DNA from: Pantoea ananatis LMG 2665
GTDB lineage: Bacteria > Pseudomonadota > Gammaproteobacteria > Enterobacterales > Enterobacteriaceae
Direction of reading: 5' to 3'
Length of the DNA: 64,000 nt
Assembly: GCF_000710035.2 (NCBI RefSeq)
Contig: NZ_JMJJ01000005.1
Coordinates: 248,001-312,000 of the forward strand
The notes under the pieces were generated by a model. That model was not told the origin of the DNA and ran no database searches. It saw only the letters and a program-made list of their open reading frames with translations. The first letter of the stretch is position 1, and each line of letters begins with the position of its first letter. Shown here in pieces: positions 8,591-16,968 of the stretch. A program made the position numbers and the translations under genes.

Positions 8591-9094
8591 TTAACGTTGC
8601 TGCCAGCCTAAAAACTGGTCGTACTTTCGCAGCGCAATACGATAATTATTATTGCCAGCATCAGGTAAGTCTTCTTCCAGGCATTGATGCCAGCTATTGC
8701 CTGTCAGTTTTTCAGCCGGAAAGTTTCTGGCTTTCAGCATATCGTCAAGCCGACGTAAGCGAACCACGTATTCACGAATCGTGCTCGGGCTCATTTCCGT
8801 CTGTTCGAACAGATATTGTTTAAACGCCATAATGTCAAAGTAGTTAGGATGTGTATTACAAAAAATATCGCTGCAAAAACGGCAAAGCGCCGTTAATTCA
8901 GGCTGAAGTTTTAGCCAAAGCGGCTCATCAATCATTTGGTCCATGCGTGCGATGGCCTCTTTATTGATGATCTGACCTCGGAAGACCAGCGCCATACGAT
9001 CTAAAACTTTGCCACAGTGTGAACAATTGGTTTGGCTGTGTTTGTAGTCTTTAAGATAACGACTTAAAGGTCTGGCTTTGGTTTTGGCTCCCAC
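8591..9094 (-). CDS. fliZ: FliZ, flagellar regulator
   Basis: 167 residues, somewhat shorter than E. coli FliZ (183) because the C-terminal tail is missing. GTG start at 9094 is preceded by GGGGA at good spacing. FliZ-specific blocks are RPLSRYLKDYKHSQTNCSHC at the N-terminus, FDIMAFKQYLFEQTEMSPST near residue 100, YVVRLRRLDDML, and NNYRIALRKY near the end; the tyrosine-recombinase-like DNA-binding region is kept. FliZ stabilises FlhDC activity (by repressing ydiV in Salmonella) and antagonises sigma-S promoters. It lies 51 bases after fliA and is co-transcribed with it. Confidence 0.93.
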   Translation of the reverse strand: MGAKTKARPLSRYLKDYKHSQTNCSHCGKVLDRMALVFRGQIINKEAIARMDQMIDEPLWLKLQPELTALCRFCSDIFCNTHPNYFDIMAFKQYLFEQTEMSPSTIREYVVRLRRLDDMLKARNFPAEKLTGNSWHQCLEEDLPDAGNNNYRIALRKYDQFLGWQQR

Positions 9095-9145
9095 TGTTGA
9101 GTCCCCGATTTCTTATTATTTATAGATCGCCAGGAACTGAGCCTT

Positions 9146-9868
9146 CTAGCGCGCTCCCGTAAGTCGGGCACGCAAGCGTTTTATCGCCTGACTGTGCAGT
9201 TGGCTGACTCGGGATTCCCCCACGTCAAGAACCGCGCCAATCTCTTTCAGATTCAGTTCTTCCTGGTAGTACAGTGTCAGCACCATCTTTTCGCGTTCGG
9301 GCAAGGCCTCGATCGCTTCAATGACGCGTTCACGCAGACTCCCTTCCATCAACTGATGAAGTGGATTGGCCTCTTCGTGCCCTTCCGTCACCAGTTCCGC
9401 ACTGTCACCGTGTTCTTCCCGATACTCGTCGTACGAAAAGAGTTGGCTGTTGTTGGTATCCAACAGAATCTGCCGGTACTCTTCTATCGAAACATTCAAC
9501 TGTTGCGCGACTTCCTGCTCAGAGGCAGCGCGGCCCAGCATCTGTTCAACCTGATGCATGGCTCCCGCAACCTCGCGAGCATTTCGTCTGACGCTACGTG
9601 GTGCCCAGTCCCTGCTGCGAAGCTCATCAAGCATGGCTCCACGGATGCGCTGTACTGCATACGTGGTAAAGGCGGTACCCTGGAGTGCGTCATAGCGCTC
9701 CACCGCATTCAACAGACCAATGCCCCCGGCTTGAAGCAGATCGTCAAGTTCAACACTGGCTGGCAGGCGGACCTGCAAGCGCAGTGCTTCATGACGTACC
9801 AGTGGTACGTAGCGCTGCCAGAGCGAATGTTTGTCCATCACGCCTTCGGCGGTATAGAGATCGTTCAC
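9146..9868 (-). CDS. fliA: FliA, flagellar sigma-28 factor
   Basis: 240 residues from GTG 9868, giving VNDLYTAEGVMDKHSLWQRY, near-identical to E. coli FliA. Region 2 (ELDDLLQAGGIGLLNAVERY, FTTYAVQRIRGAMLDELR) binds the -10 element; region 4 (LYYQEELNLKEIGAVLDVGE, followed by SRVSQLHSQAIKRLR) binds the -35. FliA directs class 3 flagellar genes: in this window the four fliC genes, fliD, the chemoreceptor at 58912 and apparently fliA itself all carry matching promoters. FlgM, its anti-sigma factor, is not in the window. Confidence 0.96.
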   Translation of the reverse strand: MNDLYTAEGVMDKHSLWQRYVPLVRHEALRLQVRLPASVELDDLLQAGGIGLLNAVERYDALQGTAFTTYAVQRIRGAMLDELRSRDWAPRSVRRNAREVAGAMHQVEQMLGRAASEQEVAQQLNVSIEEYRQILLDTNNSQLFSYDEYREEHGDSAELVTEGHEEANPLHQLMEGSLRERVIEAIEALPEREKMVLTLYYQEELNLKEIGAVLDVGESRVSQLHSQAIKRLRARLTGAR

Positions 9869-9892
9869 GTTGACTACCCTGCGTTAATGAAG

Positions 9893-9919
9893 TTATCGGC
9901 ATGATTATGCAATTCTGTA
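9893..9919 (-). promoter_or_regulatory. Putative sigma-28 promoter of fliA
   Basis: On the - strand a perfect -10 GCCGATAA (9893-9900) is preceded, 11 bases upstream, by TACAGAAT (9912-9919), a weak match to the TAAAGTTT -35. The start codon is 25 bases further on. This fits the known FliA autoregulation, in addition to a class 2 FlhDC promoter that I could not place. Confidence 0.5.
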
Positions 9920-10011
9920 GGGCTTTTGATTGGCAGAATAGGCGGGATAAACCGAGGTTATTTCAAATTTGTGATGTTTCAGAGCGGAAGTCTCCGCTCT
10001 GAACAGGAAGG

Positions 10012-10980
10012 CTAACGTAATGTCAGCAAACGCTGCCGTGTGGCTACGGGGACGTTTTCCCATAGCGCGCAAACCCGGCCTTCCATCTCCTGATAAAACG
10101 GGCTAATGCTTTCACGTGTTTTATCATCCGTGTGAAAACGGACCTGCCCGGAATCACCATCGATACTAATCATTCTGTTGATGAAAAGCCGCTGTAAGTC
10201 GCTGCGCAGGAACAGCCCATTATCCACGCTATTGTCTGCGAGAAATCCCTCTTCGTTTTCGCGCGTATCGATATGGCAGGCTTCGACCCAGGGCCATTGA
10301 TGCTGATCGAGAAGGCTGGTTCCGGTAATGATACAGGCCCCATAGCGCGCCTTAACCGCCGCCATAAACTCTGACTGGCTGGCCTTCTGCAACACTTTGG
10401 CTTTCACCCGCCGCCCGACTTCCGTACCAGGCATAACTGCAGCGGGCGTTCTGTGCTCAGGCGTGCTTAGTACCACAATAAACTGGATACGGCGTGACTG
10501 TGGAAAGCAAGGATTAGACTGAACGTTGAACAGCTGCCACCAGGCATCCTCTTCGTCCTCGCGCATCAGAACCAGCTTATAGCCCCGGCTGTTGATCAGG
10601 TTTTGCGCCTGAGCGGAGTGCGGATCGACCATCGCATAGACGTAGCTCTGCCCAATCACTTTCCACCGGTTGTTCTCTTTATCCTCGTGTCCCCGACGAA
10701 AATAGTGAAAAGGCTGCTGCTGTTTCAGATAGTGCTCAAAACGGCGCAGATAATTTTTTCGTTCGTTATCGTTGGCAATGAACAACAGGTCTTCCAGCGG
10801 ACTGTTACTCTCTTCCTGAGCAAAGACAGCGCGAATTTTTAACGTCCGATAGCTGGTTGAAGGACTCAGCAACGCACGCGCGGTCAGTTCTTTCTCATCA
10901 GGGTATTGTTGTGCATAACGTAGGGCGATCTCTTCAAATGAGAGACGTTCGCCCGGTAGCAGGTCATAGTTAAAGCGCAT
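10012..10980 (-). CDS. HNH_2-type nuclease-domain protein with unknown N-terminal domain
   Basis: 322 residues from ATG 10980, chosen because GGGG lies five bases before it; GTG 10986 overlaps that site. The C-terminal ~110 residues match the HNH_2 family seen in putative restriction or defence endonucleases: RYGACIITGT, EACHID (His236), DNGLFLRSDL (Asn254), LQRLFINRMISID. The third metal/catalytic position, normally the His of DLH, is Gln263. The first ~200 residues are hydrophilic, with no recognised motif. The gene stands alone, head to head with rfbA across 330 bases, at the fliA-side edge of the flagellin-modification island. Function is unknown; DNA cleavage is inferred from the domain and doubtful given the Gln. 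Confidence 0.7.
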   Translation of the reverse strand: MRFNYDLLPGERLSFEEIALRYAQQYPDEKELTARALLSPSTSYRTLKIRAVFAQEESNSPLEDLLFIANDNERKNYLRRFEHYLKQQQPFHYFRRGHEDKENNRWKVIGQSYVYAMVDPHSAQAQNLINSRGYKLVLMREDEEDAWWQLFNVQSNPCFPQSRRIQFIVVLSTPEHRTPAAVMPGTEVGRRVKAKVLQKASQSEFMAAVKARYGACIITGTSLLDQHQWPWVEACHIDTRENEEGFLADNSVDNGLFLRSDLQRLFINRMISIDGDSGQVRFHTDDKTRESISPFYQEMEGRVCALWENVPVATRQRLLTLR

Positions 10981-10986
10981 AACCAC

Positions 10987-11311
10987 CCCAGAACATGAAA
11001 ATTAATATCAAAATTAGAGCCATTCTGAAGGGAATTATCGGCATAGCGGAGATGAACTGTAACGCTGAGTTCACTTTTTTATTGTTTACGGCCCAGACCA
11101 AAATCCGTTCGTTTTGCTCTGCAACATTTGCATTAGTGCAACACAAAACACGCCTGTTTATTTTATCTCCCTCTCTGTTCAGGGGCGCGCGGCGTTCTTA
11201 TCCTTTACTTTACCTGCTTTTTTATCGGTTATTCTTGCCATTAATTTCACTTGCACACTCGTATTCTTTCACCATCACTCTGCAGATGCAGATCGGGTAT
11301 AGAGGAAGTGA
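10987..11311. other. Divergent intergenic region between the HNH gene and rfbA
   Basis: 325 AT-rich bases that must hold the promoters for both directions. I found no JUMPstart/ops element and no sigma-28 match here, unlike many O-antigen and capsule loci. A ribosome-binding site GAGGAAG precedes the rfbA ATG at 11312. Confidence 0.5.
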
Positions 11312-12181
11312 ATGATGAAAGGCATAGTGCTGGCTGGTGGAACAGGTTCTCGATTACATCCTGTAACCTGCGGCGTCTCCAAACAGTTACTCCCCGTCTA
11401 CGATAAGCCCATGATCTATTACCCGCTCTCGGTGCTTATGCTCGCAGGGATTAGAGATATCCTGGTCATTACCACTCCAGAAGACCTCGCAGGGTTTCAA
11501 CGCTTACTCGGTGATGGCTCACATTTTGGCGTCAATCTTCAGTATGCTGTGCAGCCATCGCCAGACGGTCTGGCGCAGGCCTTTATTATTGGTGAGTCGT
11601 TTATCGCTGGAGAACGCTGCGCACTCGTGTTGGGCGATAACATTTTCTTTGGTCAAAGCTTCGGTAAAAAGCTAGAAGATGTTGTTACTCGTGAGCTTGG
11701 TGCCACCGTATTTGGTTATCAGGTAATGGACCCTGAGCGTTTTGGTGTTGTCGAATTTGACAAACAATTCCGTGCACTTTCTATTGAAGAAAAGCCCACA
11801 ACGCCAAAATCAAACTATGCGGTGACGGGCCTGTATTTTTACGACAGCAATGTGAGCGCCATGGCCCGACAGGTTCGCCCTTCTGAACGCGGCGAACTGG
11901 AAATCACTACGCTAAACCAAATGTACCTCGACGATGGATTATTAAACGTCGAAATACTGGGCCGTGGTTTTGCCTGGCTGGATACCGGCACGCATGAAAG
12001 CTTGCTTGAAGCGTCACACTTCATCCACACCATTGAAAAGCGTCAGGGCTTTAAAATTGCCTGTCTTGAGGAAATTGCCTGGCGTAAAGGCTGGACAGAT
12101 CACAAAGCCCTGTTAAAACGCGCCCAATATCTTGGGAAAACGCAGTATGGCCAGTATTTAAAAATGTTGGTGGAGGAATAG
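11312..12181 (+). CDS. rfbA: Glucose-1-phosphate thymidylyltransferase RfbA/RmlA
   Basis: 289 residues, the standard RmlA length. It joins dTTP and glucose-1-phosphate to give dTDP-glucose, the entry step to dTDP-rhamnose and to dTDP-amino sugars. The nucleotide-binding motif [13 protein letters not shown] is at residues 6-18, followed by [20 protein letters not shown], and [20 protein letters not shown] lies mid-protein. It is the first gene of a + strand operon with rfbC, rfbD and a WcbI-like gene; rfbC begins two bases after its stop. Its product can feed both dTDP-rhamnose synthesis and the VioA-like aminotransferase at 24111. No rfbB accompanies it. Confidence 0.95.
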   Translation: MMKGIVLAGGTGSRLHPVTCGVSKQLLPVYDKPMIYYPLSVLMLAGIRDILVITTPEDLAGFQRLLGDGSHFGVNLQYAVQPSPDGLAQAFIIGESFIAGERCALVLGDNIFFGQSFGKKLEDVVTRELGATVFGYQVMDPERFGVVEFDKQFRALSIEEKPTTPKSNYAVTGLYFYDSNVSAMARQVRPSERGELEITTLNQMYLDDGLLNVEILGRGFAWLDTGTHESLLEASHFIHTIEKRQGFKIACLEEIAWRKGWTDHKALLKRAQYLGKTQYGQYLKMLVEE

Positions 12182-12182
12182 C

Positions 12183-12716
12183 GTGAAGGTCAAAGCCACT
12201 AAAATTGCCGATGTTAAAATCATCCAGCCAGCGGTTTATGGTGACGATCGTGGTTTTTTCCTGGAAACGTTTGAAAAACGTCGCTATCAGGAGTTACTTG
12301 AAACCCACCTCGAATTTGTGCAAGACAACTATTCGCGCTCAGGCCGACATGTATTACGCGGCTTACATTTTCAGAAAACAGAGCCCCAGGGCAAGCTGGT
12401 GCGCGTCGTGCGGGGCGAAGTATTCGATGTTGCAGTCGACATCCGTCCCGGTTCTCCGACCTTTGGTCAGTGGGAGAGTATTCTGCTTTCTGAAGAAAAT
12501 AAAACGCAGCTGTGGATTCCCCCCGGACTCGCGCACGGTTTTGTCGTCCTTTCGGACGTCGCTGACTTTGAATACAAATGTACTCAATATTACAACCCTA
12601 AGGATGAAGCCTGCCTGATGTGGAATGACCCTGATGTTGCAATTCAATGGCCTGTAGAACAGCCGATATTGTCGGTAAAAGATCAACAAGGACTATCACT
12701 GCAGGAGTTGGTGTAA
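12183..12716 (+). CDS. rfbC: dTDP-4-dehydrorhamnose 3,5-epimerase RfbC/RmlC
   Basis: 177 residues from GTG 12183, one base after the rfbA stop region. The cupin fold is recognised by DDRGFFLETFEKRRYQEL, NYSRSGRHVLRGLHFQ (catalytic His in RGLH near residue 62), GEVFDVAVDIRPGSPTFGQW and IPPGLAHGFVVLSD. It epimerises C3 and C5 of dTDP-4-keto-6-deoxyglucose. The GTG start and tight packing suggest translational coupling to rfbA. The stop TAA overlaps the rfbD ATG by one base. Confidence 0.95.
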   Translation: MKVKATKIADVKIIQPAVYGDDRGFFLETFEKRRYQELLETHLEFVQDNYSRSGRHVLRGLHFQKTEPQGKLVRVVRGEVFDVAVDIRPGSPTFGQWESILLSEENKTQLWIPPGLAHGFVVLSDVADFEYKCTQYYNPKDEACLMWNDPDVAIQWPVEQPILSVKDQQGLSLQELV

Positions 12717-13582
12717 TGCGCGTTTTACTTACAGGGGCTTATGGCCAATTAGGGCGTTGCTTGCTGGATCGTTTTCCCGCCGACTGGATCACGCTGGCGT
12801 GTGGTTCGGCAGAGCTGGATATTACTGACCGCTGTGCGGTTATGCGCGTCGTCAAAAAATTCAAACCTGATGTCATCATGAATGCTGCGGCCTACACGGC
12901 CGTCGATAAAGCAGAAACCGATCGTACCCGCGCGCTGAAGGTGAATGCGATTGGTCCTGAAAATCTGGCACAAGCAGCAAAACTGGTCAACGCACGCCTG
13001 ATTCATATATCGACTGACTATGTTTTTGATGGGTTAAAGAAAACGACTTATAGCGAAAATGATCCGCCCTGCCCGATTAATTTCTATGGCTTAAGCAAGT
13101 GGGAAGGTGAAAAGCGTGTGTTTGAGGTATTGCCAGAAGCCATTGTGATTAGAACCTCATGGATGTTCAGCGAGTATGGCAATAACTTCGTCAGTACCAT
13201 GCTTCGTCTGGCGCAGACGCGTTCCGAGTTACATGTGGTGAACGATCAGTATGGCTGTCCGACCTACGCGGGTGATTTAGCGGAGGCGATGATTCACCTT
13301 GCTGGTTCGCCAGAAAATATGGGTATTTATCATTACTGTGGCGATATTGCGGTGAGCTGGTGTGAATTTGCTCAAGCCATCTTTGTTGCGGCAGAAAAAG
13401 AGGTTAACGTACGCGGAATAACCAGTTCACAATATCCTTCCGCAGCAACGCGGCCCGCACGGAGTATATTGAACACAGAACATATTACCTCTGCAGGAAT
13501 AACTGCATCCGACTGGCAGGAGCAACTGATAACCTGTTTAAAACCTCAGTCAACTCCTTTTTCATATGCCAGCATTTTGTAA
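12716..13582 (+). CDS. rfbD: dTDP-4-dehydrorhamnose reductase RfbD/RmlD
   Basis: 288 residues from ATG 12716 (TAATG overlap with rfbC, GCAGGAG upstream). The extended SDR signature is clear: Rossmann motif LLTGAYGQLGR at the N-terminus, NAAAYTAVDKAETD near residue 61, STDYVFDG near 101, and the YxxxK pair in FYGLSKWEGE. It performs the final NADPH reduction to dTDP-L-rhamnose. With rfbA and rfbC it gives three of the four rhamnose steps; the 4,6-dehydratase (rfbB) must come from elsewhere, for example rffG of the enterobacterial common antigen cluster. Confidence 0.95.
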   Translation: MRVLLTGAYGQLGRCLLDRFPADWITLACGSAELDITDRCAVMRVVKKFKPDVIMNAAAYTAVDKAETDRTRALKVNAIGPENLAQAAKLVNARLIHISTDYVFDGLKKTTYSENDPPCPINFYGLSKWEGEKRVFEVLPEAIVIRTSWMFSEYGNNFVSTMLRLAQTRSELHVVNDQYGCPTYAGDLAEAMIHLAGSPENMGIYHYCGDIAVSWCEFAQAIFVAAEKEVNVRGITSSQYPSAATRPARSILNTEHITSAGITASDWQEQLITCLKPQSTPFSYASIL

Positions 13583-13594
13583 GGATTAAAGCCA

Positions 13595-14437
13595 ATGAAA
13601 GTCGCCACCATTGGCAACTGCCAACTTGAAATTGTCGGCCAGTTGCTAAGTAATTATTCTGATCTTCATCGCGGTGCCATTAAGCAGGTGGTAAATACGC
13701 CCATTTATAAGCTTGATGCGCAACGGGATGTTATCAATCTTATGCATGAACTTGAAAGTTGTGATCATATCTATATGCAGTATCACTCAGAACGCTGGGG
13801 GATGCTTTCAACTGATAAGCTGGCAGCGTATTTCGACATCCGTATTCTGCCGACGATGGAGTCCCGTGTATCCACCCCTCAACTAGGTTATTTTCCTGCG
13901 CCTGTCCCGGAGTTAATGGTCTATGTAGATTATCGCTTCCTGCATCTTTATTTAACAGGCCATCAGCACGGGGATGCAGTTTCTCAATATCATAAAGTGA
14001 GTTATGATAATCAGAAGCAGCATAATATGGTCATTGAAGACGCAAAGCGTTATCACAAACTTTTTCAGGAAGAGAAAGTCGCATTTGACTATTCCCACTT
14101 TTATCAGGAATCAATGCTTAAAAATAAGCAGTGCTATAGTACCGTTAGTCATCCAAACAATAAGCATCTGAGCGTTTTTTTGAGTGCTATCTTTTATGAT
14201 CTTTTCAAAGAAAATAAAAACTTTGATCTCAATGGTAACGATTTACTCAATAATTATTATGCCCCTGAGATTGGAAGTGGTGACCAGAGTTATCTGATGA
14301 TGCGCGACACAGGACTTTCTCTGGCGGGTAAAATCAACTACTCATTTTTCTCTTCCCAAAACGATGAGATATTGAAAAAATCTTTGCTGAAGTCTGCCTA
14401 TTACCAGGGATTACAGGCTGAATTCCAGAATATTTAA
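13595..14437 (+). CDS. WcbI-like polysaccharide biosynthesis protein
   Basis: 280 residues beginning MKVATIGNCQLEIVGQLLSN. The GNCQ motif at the N-terminus and the SHPNNKHLS motif near residue 187 are the marks of the WcbI family, first described from the Burkholderia capsule cluster, whose structure binds coenzyme A and has been suggested to act in acyl transfer or a related step. It follows rfbD by 12 bases and is probably its operon partner. Base composition is visibly more AT-rich than the rfb genes, suggesting separate acquisition. Exact reaction is unknown; an acyl or methyl modification of a rhamnose-containing glycan is inference. Confidence 0.7.
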   Translation: MKVATIGNCQLEIVGQLLSNYSDLHRGAIKQVVNTPIYKLDAQRDVINLMHELESCDHIYMQYHSERWGMLSTDKLAAYFDIRILPTMESRVSTPQLGYFPAPVPELMVYVDYRFLHLYLTGHQHGDAVSQYHKVSYDNQKQHNMVIEDAKRYHKLFQEEKVAFDYSHFYQESMLKNKQCYSTVSHPNNKHLSVFLSAIFYDLFKENKNFDLNGNDLLNNYYAPEIGSGDQSYLMMRDTGLSLAGKINYSFFSSQNDEILKKSLLKSAYYQGLQAEFQNI

Positions 14438-14602
14438 TTACGGCTTGCCCTGATTCGATAATGTTTTAGCGTAGTTCGCGTGTTGCACACTACAGGCCAT
14501 TGCATAAGAATATCTGCCCTGGGGCGAATTGAATAATCGCCCTCTGAGTAACAACAGATTCAAAAAATATGGGTAACTACAACACGCCATTGTTAATAAT
14601 AT

Positions 14603-14628
14603 AAAAGGTGCTTTATTAGCACCTTTTT
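14603..14628. terminator. Bidirectional terminator between rfb operon and lux-like operon
   Basis: AAAAGGTGCT (14603-14612) pairs with AGCACCTTTT (14618-14627) around TTATT, with A runs on the left and T runs on the right, so it can serve both the converging rfbACD-wcbI transcript and the ten-gene operon ending at 14697. Confidence 0.8.
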
Positions 14629-14696
14629 ATCATACAACCCGCGCAGTCTTGTCATCTGGCTACGTACGTTATGAATGAACCCACAATATAAAAGAT

Positions 14697-15899
14697 TCAA
14701 ACATTAACAATGCGTGTAAGCATATAGATTAAATCAAAGCCATCCCACTGCAAGGTGAATTGAAGAGCCTGACCTATTTCGACAAGGCGATCTACGCCTG
14801 CTGGCCTGTACGCCATGATAAATTCAGCCAGTGCTGCAGATTCCATTCCATAATATGACAGCGTCTGGCAGGTCCCGCTACACAACGGTAAAATCTCGCA
14901 CAACGTGTTAATTTGATATTCAAGAAAATAGCCGCACGTCCCGCTGTGAGATAAACTTTCTGAAGACAACGCAGGAAGCTCAACACGCATCAACCGATTA
15001 TGGCTCAACGGGTAGCGTTTTACCCCGTCAACTTGCGCGCTGAGCAGGCAGAATTGCGTCAACTTCTGAACTGCACTCGCCGCTTGCAATGTGTATCGCT
15101 CTTGTACTATTCGGTCAAAATGTTTCCAGAATATACGTTGAGCTTGCTCGCGAATCTCTGCATTCTCACCCAGCCAGACGACTAATCCAGGTGAAGAGCA
15201 GGCATTTTGATCGCTGTGTAATGTGTCATTGTAAAAATCACTAGCAATGCGTTCTTTATTGACAGCATCAAGATACCCCTGAGCTCCAATAACACAAAAC
15301 GAGTGTCGATTGGCGAAAGTGATGTCCAGCGCTCTTGGGCCTAAAGGGGACTGACGCAGCATCGCTATCGTATTATCCCCTCCCCAAATTAACCTTGTCT
15401 GACAGAGCAGTGAAAGCGCATCATTCACGTCTTTCTGTTTATCGTAGCGCACCAGCACGATATAGGGGGCAATATGGGGATGGTCATTTAGCGCCTGCCT
15501 GAGGGCCGTGCAGATCATCGAAATCTGGACAAAATCTTTACCTGGTAGACGAACGACATTGGCGTTTCCCGCCAGTAAGCCCACAAGCAGTGAATAAGCA
15601 AAATTCACTGCAACATTCGCCGGCGCGATGTGAAATGCCGCCCCTCTGCCTAACCGGTGCTCAAGGCCGGCATAGCGGGATTGCATTTGACGTAGCGAGG
15701 CCGGTCGACACCAGAATGCCAGGCTTGCGACATCACTCCATTGCTTAACGTCCGGTAACTGAAAAAGATATTGAGAGAAGGTGTCAATAAACCCCATAAT
15801 TTCTGGCGCGAATGGCTTATAGGCCGGCACTTTATTAAGCATTGCCAACCGCTGGGCATCGCCAATCAGGAATGTGACCTGTTCGAATTTATCCGCCAT
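14697..15899 (-). CDS. LuxC-like acyl-CoA/acyl-enzyme reductase
   Basis: 400 residues from ATG 15899, which overlaps the end of the LuxE-like gene by 11 bases; an ATG at 15929 would add ten residues. It belongs to the LuxC family, NADPH-dependent reductases that take an acyl group onto a cysteine and release it as aldehyde. The expected cysteine is Cys234 in DQNACSSPGLVVW, and AAFHIAPANVAVNF near residue 87 and GNANVVRLPGKD near 111 form the nucleotide-binding part. It is the last gene of the ten-gene operon. There are no luciferase (LuxAB) genes, so the aldehyde is not for light; synthesis of a sugar substituent is the likely use (inference). Confidence 0.82.
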   Translation of the reverse strand: MADKFEQVTFLIGDAQRLAMLNKVPAYKPFAPEIMGFIDTFSQYLFQLPDVKQWSDVASLAFWCRPASLRQMQSRYAGLEHRLGRGAAFHIAPANVAVNFAYSLLVGLLAGNANVVRLPGKDFVQISMICTALRQALNDHPHIAPYIVLVRYDKQKDVNDALSLLCQTRLIWGGDNTIAMLRQSPLGPRALDITFANRHSFCVIGAQGYLDAVNKERIASDFYNDTLHSDQNACSSPGLVVWLGENAEIREQAQRIFWKHFDRIVQERYTLQAASAVQKLTQFCLLSAQVDGVKRYPLSHNRLMRVELPALSSESLSHSGTCGYFLEYQINTLCEILPLCSGTCQTLSYYGMESAALAEFIMAYRPAGVDRLVEIGQALQFTLQWDGFDLIYMLTRIVNV

Positions 15900-16968
15900 A
15901 GGTATCACTGCATCCTCTGATCTCAGCATTTTTAAGACGCCCTAATACCTGAAAATATTTCCCCATACGACCACAGGAACAATCATCCTCGCCCAGCAAA
16001 ATGCCTTCATCTTCCGTAAGCAAAGAGTGTCCCGGGTAGGACTCGGGCAGCGCAGACAGAACCTGAATAATGCCTGCCTGCCCAACAGGACACACTGAAA
16101 AATCCTGCGGATCGCGAATAATAACGTCGGAAAAAAGGCTGGCATGAAGATGACCGTATTCACACTGCATATAGATACAGCCTGTTTGCTCAACCATGCC
16201 GTAATAGTCACTAACGCGGGTAATGCCGCACACTGAATTTAAGCGCTGCGCAAACGCGGACGCAGAAATGGCCTGGGCCTGTAGCTTTTTCCATCCCCCA
16301 CCGTGTATAAGTGTGGCCTGAGATAAATCATAACGGCCAGCGCAGGCCTCAAGCGCTTTATAAAAATGCTGCCAGATCATAAACGTGAAGCCAAACAGCA
16401 ACAACGGCTTACCGGCATGCTTCTGCAGAAAGGTAGCCAGCACATCGTGATTGAGATTCATCTCTTCATCCAGCGCGTAGGCCCTGTCTGCTCCAAACAT
16501 GGAAAACCCCAGAATGCCGGCCCCTCGAGCCGAGAACATGGCGCGATCTTTCATCACAGCAGGTGAGTCAATTATCAGCATCGGTAAACGGGCGGCGCCA
16601 ATGAAATCACTGACAATCTTTATCAACACCTTCTGTTGAAGTGCCGCCGTGCTTTTATCGAGATAGATGCGTGATACTTGCTGGCCACTGGTTCCAGAAG
16701 AGGTCATCGTTTTAACGATATGGTCCTCTGGCACGCTACTCAGAGTAAGTTGTTTGAAGAGTGAAACGGGTAAAAAAGGCAAAGCATCGGGTTCAGATAA
16801 TGATGCGAGATCGCACTGCTGCGCGGCCAGGATGCGCTGATAGGCCAGACAATCTCGTTGATGATGGACGCTTAGTTCATGCAGTCGCTTAAAGAGTAAC
16901 GCCTTTTTCTCCGCTTTGGGTAATGAAAACGGCGCAGGGATAAATCCCTCTTCAAATCCCGGTTTCAT
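15889..16968 (-). CDS. LuxE-like acyl-protein synthetase
   Basis: 359 residues. The LuxE family activates a carboxylate with ATP and holds the acyl group on a C-terminal cysteine before passing it to LuxC. The AMP-binding motif TSSGTSGQQ is near residue 89, DYYGMVEQTGCIYMQC is in the second half, and the C-terminus reads AEIRGCSDTYGG with the expected acyl-carrying Cys353 seven residues from the end. The start ATG 16968 lies inside the preceding ligase gene (17-base overlap) and the stop overlaps the LuxC-like start, so the three are tightly coupled. Having both this and the separate ligase is unusual. Confidence 0.85.
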   Translation of the reverse strand: MKPGFEEGFIPAPFSLPKAEKKALLFKRLHELSVHHQRDCLAYQRILAAQQCDLASLSEPDALPFLPVSLFKQLTLSSVPEDHIVKTMTSSGTSGQQVSRIYLDKSTAALQQKVLIKIVSDFIGAARLPMLIIDSPAVMKDRAMFSARGAGILGFSMFGADRAYALDEEMNLNHDVLATFLQKHAGKPLLLFGFTFMIWQHFYKALEACAGRYDLSQATLIHGGGWKKLQAQAISASAFAQRLNSVCGITRVSDYYGMVEQTGCIYMQCEYGHLHASLFSDVIIRDPQDFSVCPVGQAGIIQVLSALPESYPGHSLLTEDEGILLGEDDCSCGRMGKYFQVLGRLKNAEIRGCSDTYGG

